From positions 1 through 64,000 of the forward strand of contig NZ_FOEO01000010.1 in assembly GCF_900110765.1 (NCBI RefSeq): a DNA stretch of 64,000 bases. The letters run 5' to 3'. Positions within the stretch are counted from its first letter, which is position 1; each line of letters begins with the position of its first letter. Position numbers and translations under genes: made by a program. The stretch is from Pseudomonas sp. NFACC02 (lineage in GTDB: Bacteria; Pseudomonadota; Gammaproteobacteria; Pseudomonadales; Pseudomonadaceae). Below, in pieces: positions 48,172 through 56,637 of this stretch. A model generated the notes under the pieces. The model did no database searches, was not told where the DNA came from, and worked only from the letters and a program-made list of their open reading frames with translations.

Positions 48172-48843
48172 CTAGGGCTTTGCCTGAATCAAAGAAAGGG
48201 CCATTTGGTTTTGAGCCAACCATGCCGCTGAGACGCTGCACCGACTCTCCACAAGGCTACAGATTTTATGGAAATCATCCTGGAGGTTACGAGTAAAGAT
48301 CGGCTCATGGTGGGCTATGCGATTTCTGAGCTTTCGGATTTGCTCCAACTCGTTGTATATCTCCTGCCGAAGCTGACCTATTGCTTTACCCTTCTGAAGA
48401 TTCGGAAGAACTCGCAACAGATGGGGCCCCCATAATCGACCATCGTACCGACTCGTGAACATTTTTTGCCAGAATACGAACTTCAATTCAGGGATTACTT
48501 TACCCGCAGAGCCAGCTCCTCGGCGTGCGTTTTGAAGATCCTTCAACGGGCTATAGCCTGTCCTAGGATCTGGTAGGCTCCTCTCAAATCCGGGGGACCA
48601 AGGCCAGCGAGCGCCATATTGAGCCTCTATCGCGTTCGCAACCGCGTTCCGTACGACTACTTCACAGAGATGAAGTGGTGCCAAAAGCGCACCGGAAACT
48701 TGGGCGTTCCACGCGTATAGAGTCAACGCGGAAATGTCTTCATCGCCTTTCCGGCCAGTGGCCCCTTCATACGTCGCGAGACGAGCTGCTGACAGGGCTT
48801 CCCTTACTGCTTGAACCACGATTTGAGTTGACACCAATATCAT
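48172..48843 (-). CDS. Abi-like protein with HEPN-type RNase motif
   Basis: This 223-aa cytosolic helical protein has R-N-R-I-A-H at residues 173-178 in KLRNRIAHHEPIF, a fit to the HEPN RxxxxH catalytic motif. HLCEVVVRNAVANAIE at about 58-73 is the other hallmark of this Abi-like group. HEPN proteins are often RNases in phage-defence, abortive-infection and toxin modules. Here it stands alone on the minus strand, with GGGAAAG before the ATG. No antitoxin gene adjoins. Target and activity are inferred from the motif only. Confidence 0.7.
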   Translation of the reverse strand: MILVSTQIVVQAVREALSAARLATYEGATGRKGDEDISALTLYAWNAQVSGALLAPLHLCEVVVRNAVANAIEAQYGARWPWSPGFERSLPDPRTGYSPLKDLQNARRGAGSAGKVIPELKFVFWQKMFTSRYDGRLWGPHLLRVLPNLQKGKAIGQLRQEIYNELEQIRKLRNRIAHHEPIFTRNLQDDFHKICSLVESRCSVSAAWLAQNQMALSLIQAKP

Positions 48844-48914
48844 CTTTCCCTAGATTGATCTCACTAGCCACGGGACTTGTTGGTGCAAACCTCCCCCCGA
48901 GGACAGATGATAGT

Positions 48915-48945
48915 AAAAACCCACCTTCCGAGGTGGGTTTTTTTT
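48915..48945 (+). terminator. Strong terminator-like hairpin
   Basis: AAAAACCCACCT and AGGTGGGTTTTTTTT flank a 4-base loop. It gives T8 on the plus strand and T5 on the minus strand, about 70 bp upstream of the HEPN gene. The plus-strand gene it once ended is not recognisable. Confidence 0.75.
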
Positions 48946-49158
48946 GCCCTCCTTTTCAAGAGCTCCCAACGCGTTTCATGCGGGCTCGTACCAACCCAAA
49001 TATAGGTTATCCCAAGCTGAATCCACTCGCTTCCGAGGAAGGTTCGGTGGTCGAAGGGCGCATGCGAGTGTCCACAAACTGGTATGCGTCCGGCCAAGTC
49101 ATCTACCTAACCCCGCAAGGCCACAAGAAGGTGTCCACTTAAATTTAAGTGGGCAACA

Positions 49159-49280
49159 GGGGCAGGAGCAAGCACCTCGATCCACGCATTGATAAAGAAA
49201 CGAACTCACAAATCAGCCATGAGCTGGGACACGGTCAAATCGACGTGGTATCGGGTACATCGTTAGTTGTGTATGAATAA
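49159..49280 (+). pseudogene. Remnant of tyrosine-recombinase (integrase) C-terminus
   Basis: In the frame that ends with TAA at 49278-49280 the translation reads LDPRIDKETN then SQISHELGHGQIDVVS. This resembles the box-II/LGH(G/S)R segment near the end of phage-type integrases, except that the expected Arg is Gln. No catalytic tyrosine segment or N-terminal domain is present, so it is a decayed fragment. It agrees with integration next to tRNA-Thr. The rest of 49281-49538 shows nothing recognisable. Confidence 0.45.
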
Positions 49281-49538
49281 ACCATTCGATATGGATTTCA
49301 TTGGCTGGGGCAATGACTGAAGCACATTCCAGACGAGGTCGTCACGTCCGCCAGACCAAGGCTATTTTCTGAGCGCTGGAACCGAGATAATCCATCAAGG
49401 ATTTGATTGGGATGAGGGCGGGCGTCTTGAGCACCTGAACCTAGCCTCTTTTGTTTGATAACCTCCATGCTTTACTGATGGACTGAGGGTGGTAGCTCAA
49501 GGCTACAGGCTTCATCTGAGACGTAGAGGCTGGAGGCG

Positions 49539-51911
49539 GTGAAAGACACTAATCTGGTAGCGAAGCTAAGGGCTGAGAATGCAAGATTGACTGCCTTGCT
49601 GGATGCTCATGGCATCGAATGGCGCCCGCCTGCTGAGCCGGTCAAGATAGCGATTGCCCAAGCAGAACACTCTCGGCAACTCAATACTGATGGAAAGCTT
49701 GCCCTATTCCGAAGCTTGTTTCGTGGTAGGACGGACGTTTATCCCATTCGCTGGGAAAGCAAAACAGGCAAATCAGGATACACACCCGCTTGCGCAAACG
49801 AATGGAGGCCTGGAGTTTGTGAGAAGCCCCGAATTAAATGTGGCGACTGCGGTAACCGCCAGCTTCTTCCGCTGACCGATGAGGTGGTCTATCGCCATCT
49901 GGCGGGCGAAGTGGTCGCAGGTATCTACCCCCTACTCTCTGATGACACTTGTTATTTTTTGGCGGTCGACTTCGATGAGGCCGAATGGCGTGATGATTCC
50001 AAAGCTTTTGTTCAGTCATGCCATGAGCTAAACGTCCCGGTGGCACTGGAAGTATCGCGATCGGGCCAAGGGGCTCATGGCTGGATCTTCTTTGAACGTA
50101 ATGTTCCTGCCTGCGAGGCGCGCCGCCTCGGTGCCGCAATCATCAGTCATGCCTGTGAACGCACCCGGCAGTTGGCGCTCAGCTCCTATGATCGACTGTT
50201 TCCAAACCAGGACTATATGCCCAAAGGCGGCTTTGGGAATCTCATCGCGCTCCCTTTGCAAAAGCGAGCCAGAGCCCAGAACAATACTGTATTTGTAGAC
50301 GACTCGCTTGAGCCTCACCCTGATCAATGGGGCTTCTTGGCATCGATTCAACGCATGAGTCCACAAGATATCCAGCCCGTAATTATCCAGGCGATGGGTA
50401 ATCGGGACCCTTTAGGGGTCGCCTATGTCGATGACGAAGGTGATGCAGAACCTTGGAAAGACCGTGAATCGAGATCACGTAAATTGACATGCCCGTTGCC
50501 TGCTGCTGTCAACGTCACGCTGGCTAACTTAATTTACTTTGAAAAGTCGGAATTGCCACAGCCATTGTCGAACCAGCTTATCCGGCTCGCTGCCTTTCAA
50601 AATCCTGAGTTCTACAAAGCTCAGGCCATGCGCATGTCAGTGTGGAACAAGCCAAGGATAATCGGCAGTGCCCAGAACTTCCCCAAACATATTGCGTTAC
50701 CACGTGGCTGTCTGGATGCTGCGCTGGAGCTTTTAGAGGAAAGCGGGATTACCTCTATTCTTAAAGACGAACGCTTTGCCGGCGACTCTATCGATGTCAG
50801 CTTTCTCGGAACCCTACGTTCTGACCAGGAGACTGCCGTCAGCGCAATGCTGAGTCATGACACCGGTATCCTCTGCGCACCGACAGCCTTCGGTAAAACG
50901 GTGAGTGCTGCTGCGTTGATTGCAGCACGCGGCATTAACACTCTGGTACTTGTACATCGAACGGAACTGTTAAGGCAGTGGCAAGAACGATTGCAGGCGT
51001 TCCTGGGAGTAGGGAATGGTGTCGTTGGTACTCTCGGGGGCGGAAAAGCGAAGCTCACAGGCATTATCGACATTGCCGTAATGCAGTCGTTATCGCGAAA
51101 AGGCGAGATCAGCGATCAGGTAAAAAACTACGGCCAAATCATCGTTGATGAGTGTCATCACCTATCAGCAGTGTCATTCGAGGCTCTTCTGAGAAGCGCG
51201 ACCGCGCGGTACGTACTGGGGCTCACTGCAACCCCAGTGCGCCGAGATGGGCAGCAGCCCATTATTTTCATGCAATGTGGACCGATTCGACATTCTGCTG
51301 CTCGACCTGCGAGTGCGCCCCATGACCTATCTGTCGTACCTCGATTGCTGCCCAAACCAATAGTGGTCCCCGACGGGCTTGGGATACAGGACGTTTTTCG
51401 GCGTTTAGCCGACGACTCTGAGCGGACAGCCAGAATCGTCTCGGAGATTGAGCTTGCGTACAACGAGGGTAGAAAAATTCTAGTACTAACGGAGCGGACG
51501 GAACATGTGGATGCCCTTGAATTAGAATTGAAGCAGCGTGTGCATAACCTTTTCACGCTTCATGGGCGATTGCCTAAGAAACAGCGGATTTCCCGTATGC
51601 ATGAGCTTGAGTCCCTTCCACCCGATGCTCCACGAGTGCTGTTGGCAACGGGAAAACTAGTAGGTGAAGGCTTCGATCATCCGCCGCTGGACACGCTGGT
51701 GCTGGCAATGCCCATCTCATGGAAGGGAATCCTTCAGCAATATGCGGGGCGGTTGCATCGATCACACGCCGATAAGGCCGACGTGCGAGTCATCGACTTT
51801 GTTGACGAGGGTAACGTTGCGCTGCTGCGGATGTGGAATAAGCGCCAAGCGGGTTACAAAGCGATGGGCTACCGCATGGCTGATTCACAGGCAACCATGA
51901 AACTACTCTAA
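49539..51911 (+). CDS. TOTE-type primase-helicase (AEP primase domain plus SF2 helicase)
   Basis: This 790-aa protein joins two enzymes. After a short coiled coil (residues 5-22) a four-Cys zinc knuckle (Cys85, 94, 101, 104) leads into an archaeo-eukaryotic primase domain. This has the metal pair Asp144/Asp146 (LAVDFDEAEW), SGQGAHGW with His180, and FGNLIALPLQ. From about 425 to 760 there is a superfamily II helicase: APTAFGKT (Walker A), DECHH, LTATPVR, ATGKLVGEGFDHP and QQYAGRLHR. This is the core of the so-called TOTE conflict systems, thought to act on invading or mobile DNA. It starts with GTG; GGAGG is very close and an in-frame stop at 49524 leaves no longer form. It stands alone on an island next to a HEPN/Abi gene and a channel gene. 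Confidence 0.82.
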   Translation: MKDTNLVAKLRAENARLTALLDAHGIEWRPPAEPVKIAIAQAEHSRQLNTDGKLALFRSLFRGRTDVYPIRWESKTGKSGYTPACANEWRPGVCEKPRIKCGDCGNRQLLPLTDEVVYRHLAGEVVAGIYPLLSDDTCYFLAVDFDEAEWRDDSKAFVQSCHELNVPVALEVSRSGQGAHGWIFFERNVPACEARRLGAAIISHACERTRQLALSSYDRLFPNQDYMPKGGFGNLIALPLQKRARAQNNTVFVDDSLEPHPDQWGFLASIQRMSPQDIQPVIIQAMGNRDPLGVAYVDDEGDAEPWKDRESRSRKLTCPLPAAVNVTLANLIYFEKSELPQPLSNQLIRLAAFQNPEFYKAQAMRMSVWNKPRIIGSAQNFPKHIALPRGCLDAALELLEESGITSILKDERFAGDSIDVSFLGTLRSDQETAVSAMLSHDTGILCAPTAFGKTVSAAALIAARGINTLVLVHRTELLRQWQERLQAFLGVGNGVVGTLGGGKAKLTGIIDIAVMQSLSRKGEISDQVKNYGQIIVDECHHLSAVSFEALLRSATARYVLGLTATPVRRDGQQPIIFMQCGPIRHSAARPASAPHDLSVVPRLLPKPIVVPDGLGIQDVFRRLADDSERTARIVSEIELAYNEGRKILVLTERTEHVDALELELKQRVHNLFTLHGRLPKKQRISRMHELESLPPDAPRVLLATGKLVGEGFDHPPLDTLVLAMPISWKGILQQYAGRLHRSHADKADVRVIDFVDEGNVALLRMWNKRQAGYKAMGYRMADSQATMKLL

Positions 51912-52174
51912 CGCTAATGTGGTAGAGGTTTGCCACATCAACGGCCCCAGTTTCATCGACGACTCTCCTAGAGATAACGCTGGTAAAAACAGCGTCCCCC
52001 TATTAGCTGCCCATCCTGACCGACCACATTATTGCTACCCGCTCGCCTAATCGGGCTGGGCCAATAAATGGTTTCCTCGGAATTTTACCCAGCGAATACT
52101 CGGAATCACCCTCAAGCGAATCCTGTCGCCGCCGATACTGAGGTTACACTTTGATAACAGGATCCAATTTCTCA

Positions 52175-52690
52175 ATGGAAAGTCTTGCGAAAACGCTTTG
52201 TAAACCCGAGGCTCGGCACCTCATGATGTCTTTCTTACCGGCCCTCGTCGTTATCGTGTTGAGCTTTTTATTAAGCGATTTGTTCAACCATGGTTTCCTG
52301 GTAGCGGTAGACATCATTGCTATATTAATTAGTTACGCCTTCGGAGCCCATACGATCTATAAGAATATTGAATTCGATTCAAATCAGATACCTTTAGGTG
52401 CGGTGCTGTATGTGGTCCTGGCTGCTATGTATATTATGTTTTACTCGATGCTCTATGGCCTCTTCGATCTCGCCTCACCAAGTTCCGAGATGAACATTCG
52501 CAGCCTCAACATGACTGATTCCATTTACTTTTCAACGGCAACATTTACCACTCTGGGCTTCGGCGACTTCTTGCCAAACAGCACCGCAGGTAAATGGACA
52601 GTCATAACTCAATCCATTCTCGGCACAGTCCACACGGTTTTTTTCGTCTTGATTTTTCTGCGCAATGGGCAACCTACACGTGTAGCGTGA
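52175..52690 (+). CDS. Small ion-channel-like membrane protein (K+ channel pore)
   Basis: This 171-aa protein has hydrophobic segments at about 18-36, 40-60, 72-98 and 142-163. The last two enclose a pore helix and a selectivity-filter-like TFTTLGFGDF (filter at 126-131), the hallmark of potassium channels. No cytosolic gating domain follows. I prefer the ATG at 52175 to the in-frame TTG at 52151; neither has a strong ribosome site. Base composition is AT-rich, as in the rest of the island. It begins 264 bp after the primase-helicase gene, so it may be a separate unit. Confidence 0.75.
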   Translation: MESLAKTLCKPEARHLMMSFLPALVVIVLSFLLSDLFNHGFLVAVDIIAILISYAFGAHTIYKNIEFDSNQIPLGAVLYVVLAAMYIMFYSMLYGLFDLASPSSEMNIRSLNMTDSIYFSTATFTTLGFGDFLPNSTAGKWTVITQSILGTVHTVFFVLIFLRNGQPTRVA

Positions 52691-53419
52691 AATCACCCGC
52701 TGCCTGGTAAAAGGATCAACGCTCTATGACCCACCTCTTAAAGGTGCGGTTCATGGAGCGCTTTCGAAGAAAACCAATGTGATGAGCACCGTTGTCCGTC
52801 TCTCCACTCCACTTGCTTGATGCAAAAAGCTCATAACTGCCGGACAGGTTCTAAATATTTCCTGCGAGCTGTACTGGACTTCTGCGTAAATCAAATCTAC
52901 GCCATGACTAGGGGGTAACACGGGGCCGTTCGTGGAAAGATGCAACTGCCGCTCAAATATCACCTGTGCCTAATACTTTACATAACCACCAACGAGTATT
53001 AGAGCCCCAAAAAAAAGGCACATAGCCAACCATTTCACGAATAGTATTCGCCACAACCCGGCCAGAAAGTCTCGGACCTCTGCGAGATTTACAACACCTT
53101 TCTTATGAGAAATACCAGGCATCATAAGAACCATGATTAGAAAGCCGTTACGGATAACTTTTCCTATCAAACCTGCTTGAGAGTAGGTATCTATGTTGGC
53201 TTGTGTTCAAAAACCTATGCGTGGCTGCGCCAAGCCCTTTAGTGTTTTCCACAAGCCTCGAAAGTAGGAGACTTCGAGTCCTTGCTACGTTGGAACTGCA
53301 CACCGCGAATTTAAAATTAGTCGTAGATCCCAACATTTAAATGCAGAGTTCTTGGGCCCCTTACGTAGATCCATCCGCTAAATAAAATTCGTATATTTCC
53401 GACTACAATAAAACGACAA
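52691..53419. other. AT-rich gap with no supported gene
   Basis: About 730 bp. Short minus-strand frames at 52751-52963 and 52970-53170 exist. The second would encode a hydrophobic peptide (GVVNLAEVRDFLAGLWRILF then a membrane segment), but neither has a ribosome site. The region looks like decayed island DNA. Confidence 0.4.
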
Positions 53420-54160
53420 TCATAAGCCGATATCACAACTCCTTCCCTCTCGGGAGTTAACTTCCAAGTCCTGAGATGGCTCAACCATTGAAAACTTCAT
53501 TTTTTCGCCACACGTAGCCAACAGATACTTACCATTAACGCTTCCAATCAGAATAAAAAGCTTTCCATCTTTCGACTCTGCCAAGGAAGCATCTCCTTGC
53601 GTCCCCTTCAGTCTATTAATCGAGTTTTCACCGAGTAGACCATCAGAAAGCAAGCAGATAAATATGAAGCCAGACACGAACGCAAATGCACCACTGCGCC
53701 TAGCATTACCTTCATGTACAATTCTAATTCCTGCCGCAAAAAAGCAGCCAGAAAACACATAAAATAGCGAATAACCTAGCGTAATCAGTTTACCTTGGTC
53801 TACTTTATAAATCCCCTTTGCGTCCAGCACTGCAAATATAAGATTTGCGATCATTATAATTACACCGACAACCGAAACTAGCCGATATAAAACACCTCCT
53901 TTAAATCCACATAAATACCACAACGCCCCTACTGCAGTGGAAAGTAATAATGGGTAGAACCCTTGAACAGCAAAATCTTGAAAACTATGAAAATCCAAAA
54001 CCCACGCAGCATCAAGACGAATATAAACTATCGCAGTTTTAATGAACCCAACTATATAAGCCAAAAATACGAATATCGCTCCGGCGCTTGCTAGCCTAGA
54101 GATTCCATCGATTGCTGCTACAACATGGGTGTTTTCATCAGCCATAGCAAGCTTTCCCAT
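53420..54160 (-). CDS. Unknown membrane protein with five predicted helices
   Basis: This 246-aa protein is not recognised. Hydrophobic segments fall at about 24-47, 63-86, 90-112, 124-147 and 154-175. A soluble tail of some 70 residues (DGKLFILIGSVNGKYLLATC onward) follows. AAGGTGAG precedes the ATG at 54160. It is the third of three minus-strand genes (125 aa, DUF2335, this one) spanning 53.4-55.2 kb, with a 66-bp gap before it. Low GC and rare codons mark it as acquired DNA. Confidence 0.65.
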   Translation of the reverse strand: MGKLAMADENTHVVAAIDGISRLASAGAIFVFLAYIVGFIKTAIVYIRLDAAWVLDFHSFQDFAVQGFYPLLLSTAVGALWYLCGFKGGVLYRLVSVVGVIIMIANLIFAVLDAKGIYKVDQGKLITLGYSLFYVFSGCFFAAGIRIVHEGNARRSGAFAFVSGFIFICLLSDGLLGENSINRLKGTQGDASLAESKDGKLFILIGSVNGKYLLATCGEKMKFSMVEPSQDLEVNSREGRSCDIGL

Positions 54161-54226
54161 AACTACTCACCTTACGCGCAGGCTGTATGCAGGATATGAC
54201 CGAAGCGACTCCTAACCTAGGGATGA

Positions 54227-54862
54227 TTATTTTTTTGCAGGATCTTCTGGGCTTGCTTCATTTGTGCTCGAATTAGCATCACCAACCTCATCCGACCCAC
54301 TTGTAGCGCGTTGTCGCGTTACGAAAACGCCAGCCAACCCCACAAGAGTTCCGCCAGCAAGCACCCCAGCGGTGGTAGCGAACCCTAAAGCAACCATATA
54401 GAAGCTTAAAGCTATCACGCTCAGCGAAAGGATCGTCCCAAAGATCTGCCCCCGAAAGTCGCGGGTTTTGACGTGTTCGAGCGTGTTATTGCGAAAATCA
54501 CCGAACCGGGACGATATCTCATGCCTGTGAGCTTGCTCGCGCTCAGCCATAGCAACGATTCGCTCGGCAACCCCAGGAAGACAGTCCTCATACTCACGGA
54601 GTTGGCGTGGGGATGGAAGTGGACCACGATGGCGCTCACGCTGCATAGTCATAGCGGACATGACGACTCTCGCAACCGCAGCTTTGGTTTCTGGCTGCTC
54701 AAGCAGTTCACCGAGCACACTTCCATCCGCCTCAAGGGCCGAATCCACGACCTCCTTCACTTCTGTTTCAAGGTCAGCATCAGCGATGGCTTTAGCCAAA
54801 AAATCCGCCCTCCCTTCGTCACAGTCGAAGTCGTCTTCAGGCTCGTGCTTTGGTGGTTCCAT
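54227..54862 (-). CDS. DUF2335 family membrane protein
   Basis: This 211-aa protein has an acidic N-terminal part. The DUF2335 signature follows: GPLPSPRQLREYEDCLPGVA and then ERIVAMAEREQAHRHE (80-115). A two-helix membrane hairpin at about 139-182 and a short polar tail complete it. DUF2335 proteins are small membrane proteins of unknown role, frequent on mobile and prophage-like DNA. The start overlaps the preceding gene by 26 bp, so the two are coupled. A role in a defence or effector module would be a guess. Confidence 0.75.
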   Translation of the reverse strand: MEPPKHEPEDDFDCDEGRADFLAKAIADADLETEVKEVVDSALEADGSVLGELLEQPETKAAVARVVMSAMTMQRERHRGPLPSPRQLREYEDCLPGVAERIVAMAEREQAHRHEISSRFGDFRNNTLEHVKTRDFRGQIFGTILSLSVIALSFYMVALGFATTAGVLAGGTLVGLAGVFVTRQRATSGSDEVGDANSSTNEASPEDPAKK

Positions 54863-55214
54863 CTTCCTGTTTCATCCGTGCTTTAACCACATCTTTCCAG
54901 CGTTTATTCGCTGAGAGTTGAGCCATCTCAGGCTCGTCCTGGAAATAACCAAAGGCTTTTGAGAAATCGGACCCAATCATCTCGGCGTCGCAGCTCAAAG
55001 CTTCTGTATCGCGCGCCAGCGTGTCTCGCCCGTGGGCGAAATTGGAGACAAAAACCTCCCGAAAGCCACGGTTCTTAAGCTCTACAGGATCGCCACAAGA
55101 CAAGGCGAAGCGCATCAGCCTCTCCATTTCTTGCTCGATAGTAGCGGTACGGCCTACCTCGAGTATCGAGGTTACCGCATCTAGGCTCATGGAAAATTTC
55201 GATTTAGGTTTCAC
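54837..55214 (-). CDS. Hypothetical protein upstream of the DUF2335 gene
   Basis: This 125-aa soluble protein is not recognised. It is mostly helical and charged, with RTATIEQEMERLMRFALSCG in the first half and FGYFQDEPEMAQLSANKRW near the end. It starts with GTG, with GAGG 8 bp upstream. Its last 26 bp overlap the DUF2335 gene, making it the first gene of the three-gene cassette. A regulator or partner of the DUF2335 protein is possible from context only. Confidence 0.6.
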   Translation of the reverse strand: MKPKSKFSMSLDAVTSILEVGRTATIEQEMERLMRFALSCGDPVELKNRGFREVFVSNFAHGRDTLARDTEALSCDAEMIGSDFSKAFGYFQDEPEMAQLSANKRWKDVVKARMKQEDGTTKARA

Positions 55215-56107
55215 ATTGGTTGCCTCAGGGGAAGCGATGACTCAAGTCTTTCCAATCGGAGCCTCTTTATACACTGACGCTCAGCCAGTGCATAGAACAC
55301 CCCTGATAGGCTTTTTACAACTGGGAGGATAGCACCAGACTGCAGCTACGCCACCCACCACCATATGATGTGGATATTGAGCGGACAGGCTCTAGATGTA
55401 GGGTTCTAGGGGCGTCAGGTGCATTCATGCAGCACCTTGGTGTTCAATATTTGTTGCATCATGCGACGTACAATTAAGCTTAACATCTATGTCCTGCTCG
55501 TCTTTTTCTTAATGTTCCTCGTGCATTAGAGACTCTTACTTATAATTTTTTGTGCTAAAGAAACCGAAATATGATCACGTGGTTCTTGAGCAACTCCATC
55601 CATCAATACCTGCCAAACCATCGCTGCGACCCCTTTCGACATAAGATTAGCCAAACATCCCACGCTGCCAATACGCTTCACCAACAATAGCAACCGGTGC
55701 ACCCGCTTCTCGCAACGCCACTGCTCGTTAACGATGCTCCCTCACCCCAGTAAGAGGGAGAAGCTTGAAGCGTTTGCCGATCACTGAACACTCGAAGCCT
55801 CCGAGGGCCGTGTAAGGTGATTCCGAAACGCTCGCTGCTCATTTCTTACAACCGGACACGCTGTGCGTTGTTCACTTATTGAGCCCCTACATCCTCAACC
55901 AGACACATTCCTCCACAAAAACAAACCAGATCCTGTAGGACGCTTCTGAATTTAGCCGCTATCCTCCCCGGCGCGTTGCGACTGCTTGGATCACGGCATA
56001 ACCTCCTCCCGTCGCTGAGTTCAGCGACCGGTTTTGACAGACCGAATCCACTAAGAAGCAACACTCGCTAATAGGCCTGCTGATAACTGATCCGCAGGCT
56101 GCTCTAT
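55215..56107. other. Right part of the island, degraded DNA
   Basis: About 890 bp without a convincing normal-size gene. The minus strand between 55640 and 55720 can be read as ALREAGAPVAIVGEAYWQRG before a stop, which may be a relic of an unknown gene. A 22-codon hydrophobic frame (55461-55529) is listed separately. GC rises to the core level near 56100. Confidence 0.4.
55461..55529 (+). CDS. Possible 22-aa hydrophobic peptide (type I toxin-like)
   Basis: The frame reads MRRTIKLNIY followed by VLLVFFLMFLVH and a stop: a basic head and one short membrane segment, like Ibs/Ldr-class type I toxins. No clear ribosome site precedes the ATG, and no antisense promoter was identified. It may be chance. 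Confidence 0.2.
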   Translation: MRRTIKLNIYVLLVFFLMFLVH

Positions 56108-56182
56108 GGCGGCTGTATGTGGGGCACACTCGTGTGCGCCAGGTTTCTTGGTGACTGGTCTGTCAACCCGCCTACAGCCGCC
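56108..56182 (+). promoter_or_regulatory. Structured leader RNA upstream of the DUF3077/DUF6124-type gene
   Basis: GGCGGCTGTA (56108-56117) and TACAGCCGCC (56173-56182) form a perfect 10-bp closing stem. Inside is a second perfect hairpin GCACAC-TC-GTGTGC (56124-56137), then GGTTTCTTGGTGACTGG. The element ends 55 bp before the ATG at 56238. I recall the same kind of leader before related small genes in other Pseudomonas, which points to a cis-acting RNA or a mobile cassette boundary. Confidence 0.5.
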
Positions 56183-56237
56183 ACCCACTTCGTTTGACAG
56201 CGAAGCGTGGCAGCTCCACTCACCAAGGAATGTAGCC

Positions 56238-56558
56238 ATGATCAGATCCACCCCACACCCACCCGAAATCCCCGTCACCAAAGCCACGCCCTTCAGAGTC
56301 AATCTCGGCAATCTCAGCCTCTTCCGCGTTCAGCCTGAAATCCGGGTAGACGATGCCCTCGCCCTCGCGTCCGAATACCTGTCGTGCGCGGCAGCGACGG
56401 CGTATGAAGCCGCCGATAACAGCCCGTTGGAGTTCCGGCCATTGGCGCGGGCGGTGGTGCATCAGATCGAGGCGGCGAAGGCCTTGGTGGAAGCGTCGAT
56501 TGCGGGGCTGGATAACGGGGCGCAGGGCGCTCCCGAGCGCGCAGGGCCATGTTGTTGA
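56238..56558 (+). CDS. Small DUF3077/DUF6124-like protein
   Basis: This 106-aa protein is common as multiple paralogues in Pseudomonas. The central part RVQPEIRVDDALALASEYLS and LARAVVHQIEAAKALVEASI are the conserved helices. No function is known to me. AAGGA lies about 8 bp before the ATG. A longer in-frame reading back to 56106 would run through the structured leader and is not credible. GC content is again that of the core genome, so the island ends before it. A 10-bp hairpin follows the stop. Confidence 0.7.
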   Translation: MIRSTPHPPEIPVTKATPFRVNLGNLSLFRVQPEIRVDDALALASEYLSCAAATAYEAADNSPLEFRPLARAVVHQIEAAKALVEASIAGLDNGAQGAPERAGPCC

Positions 56559-56569
56559 CCGGTTAGCCG

Positions 56570-56606
56570 TTGCCAGCGGCGCAGTTGAAATCGCAACCGC
56601 TGGCAA
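56570..56606 (+). terminator. Hairpin after the DUF3077/DUF6124-like gene
   Basis: TTGCCAGCGG and CCGCTGGCAA are perfect 10-bp arms around a 17-base loop. Only GGTTTA follows, so termination strength is uncertain. Confidence 0.5.
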
Positions 56607-56637
56607 GGTTTACGCCTGACGTGTCTAGAGGAGCGGA

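Noticed and set aside
48864..49097. 77-codon minus-strand frame upstream of the HEPN gene
   Set aside because: It runs through the strong terminator hairpin at 48915-48945 and has no ribosome site or family likeness.
52970..53170. Small hydrophobic minus-strand frame on the island
   Set aside because: Only a TTG start, no ribosome site, and no neighbour relation; left as part of a geneless gap.
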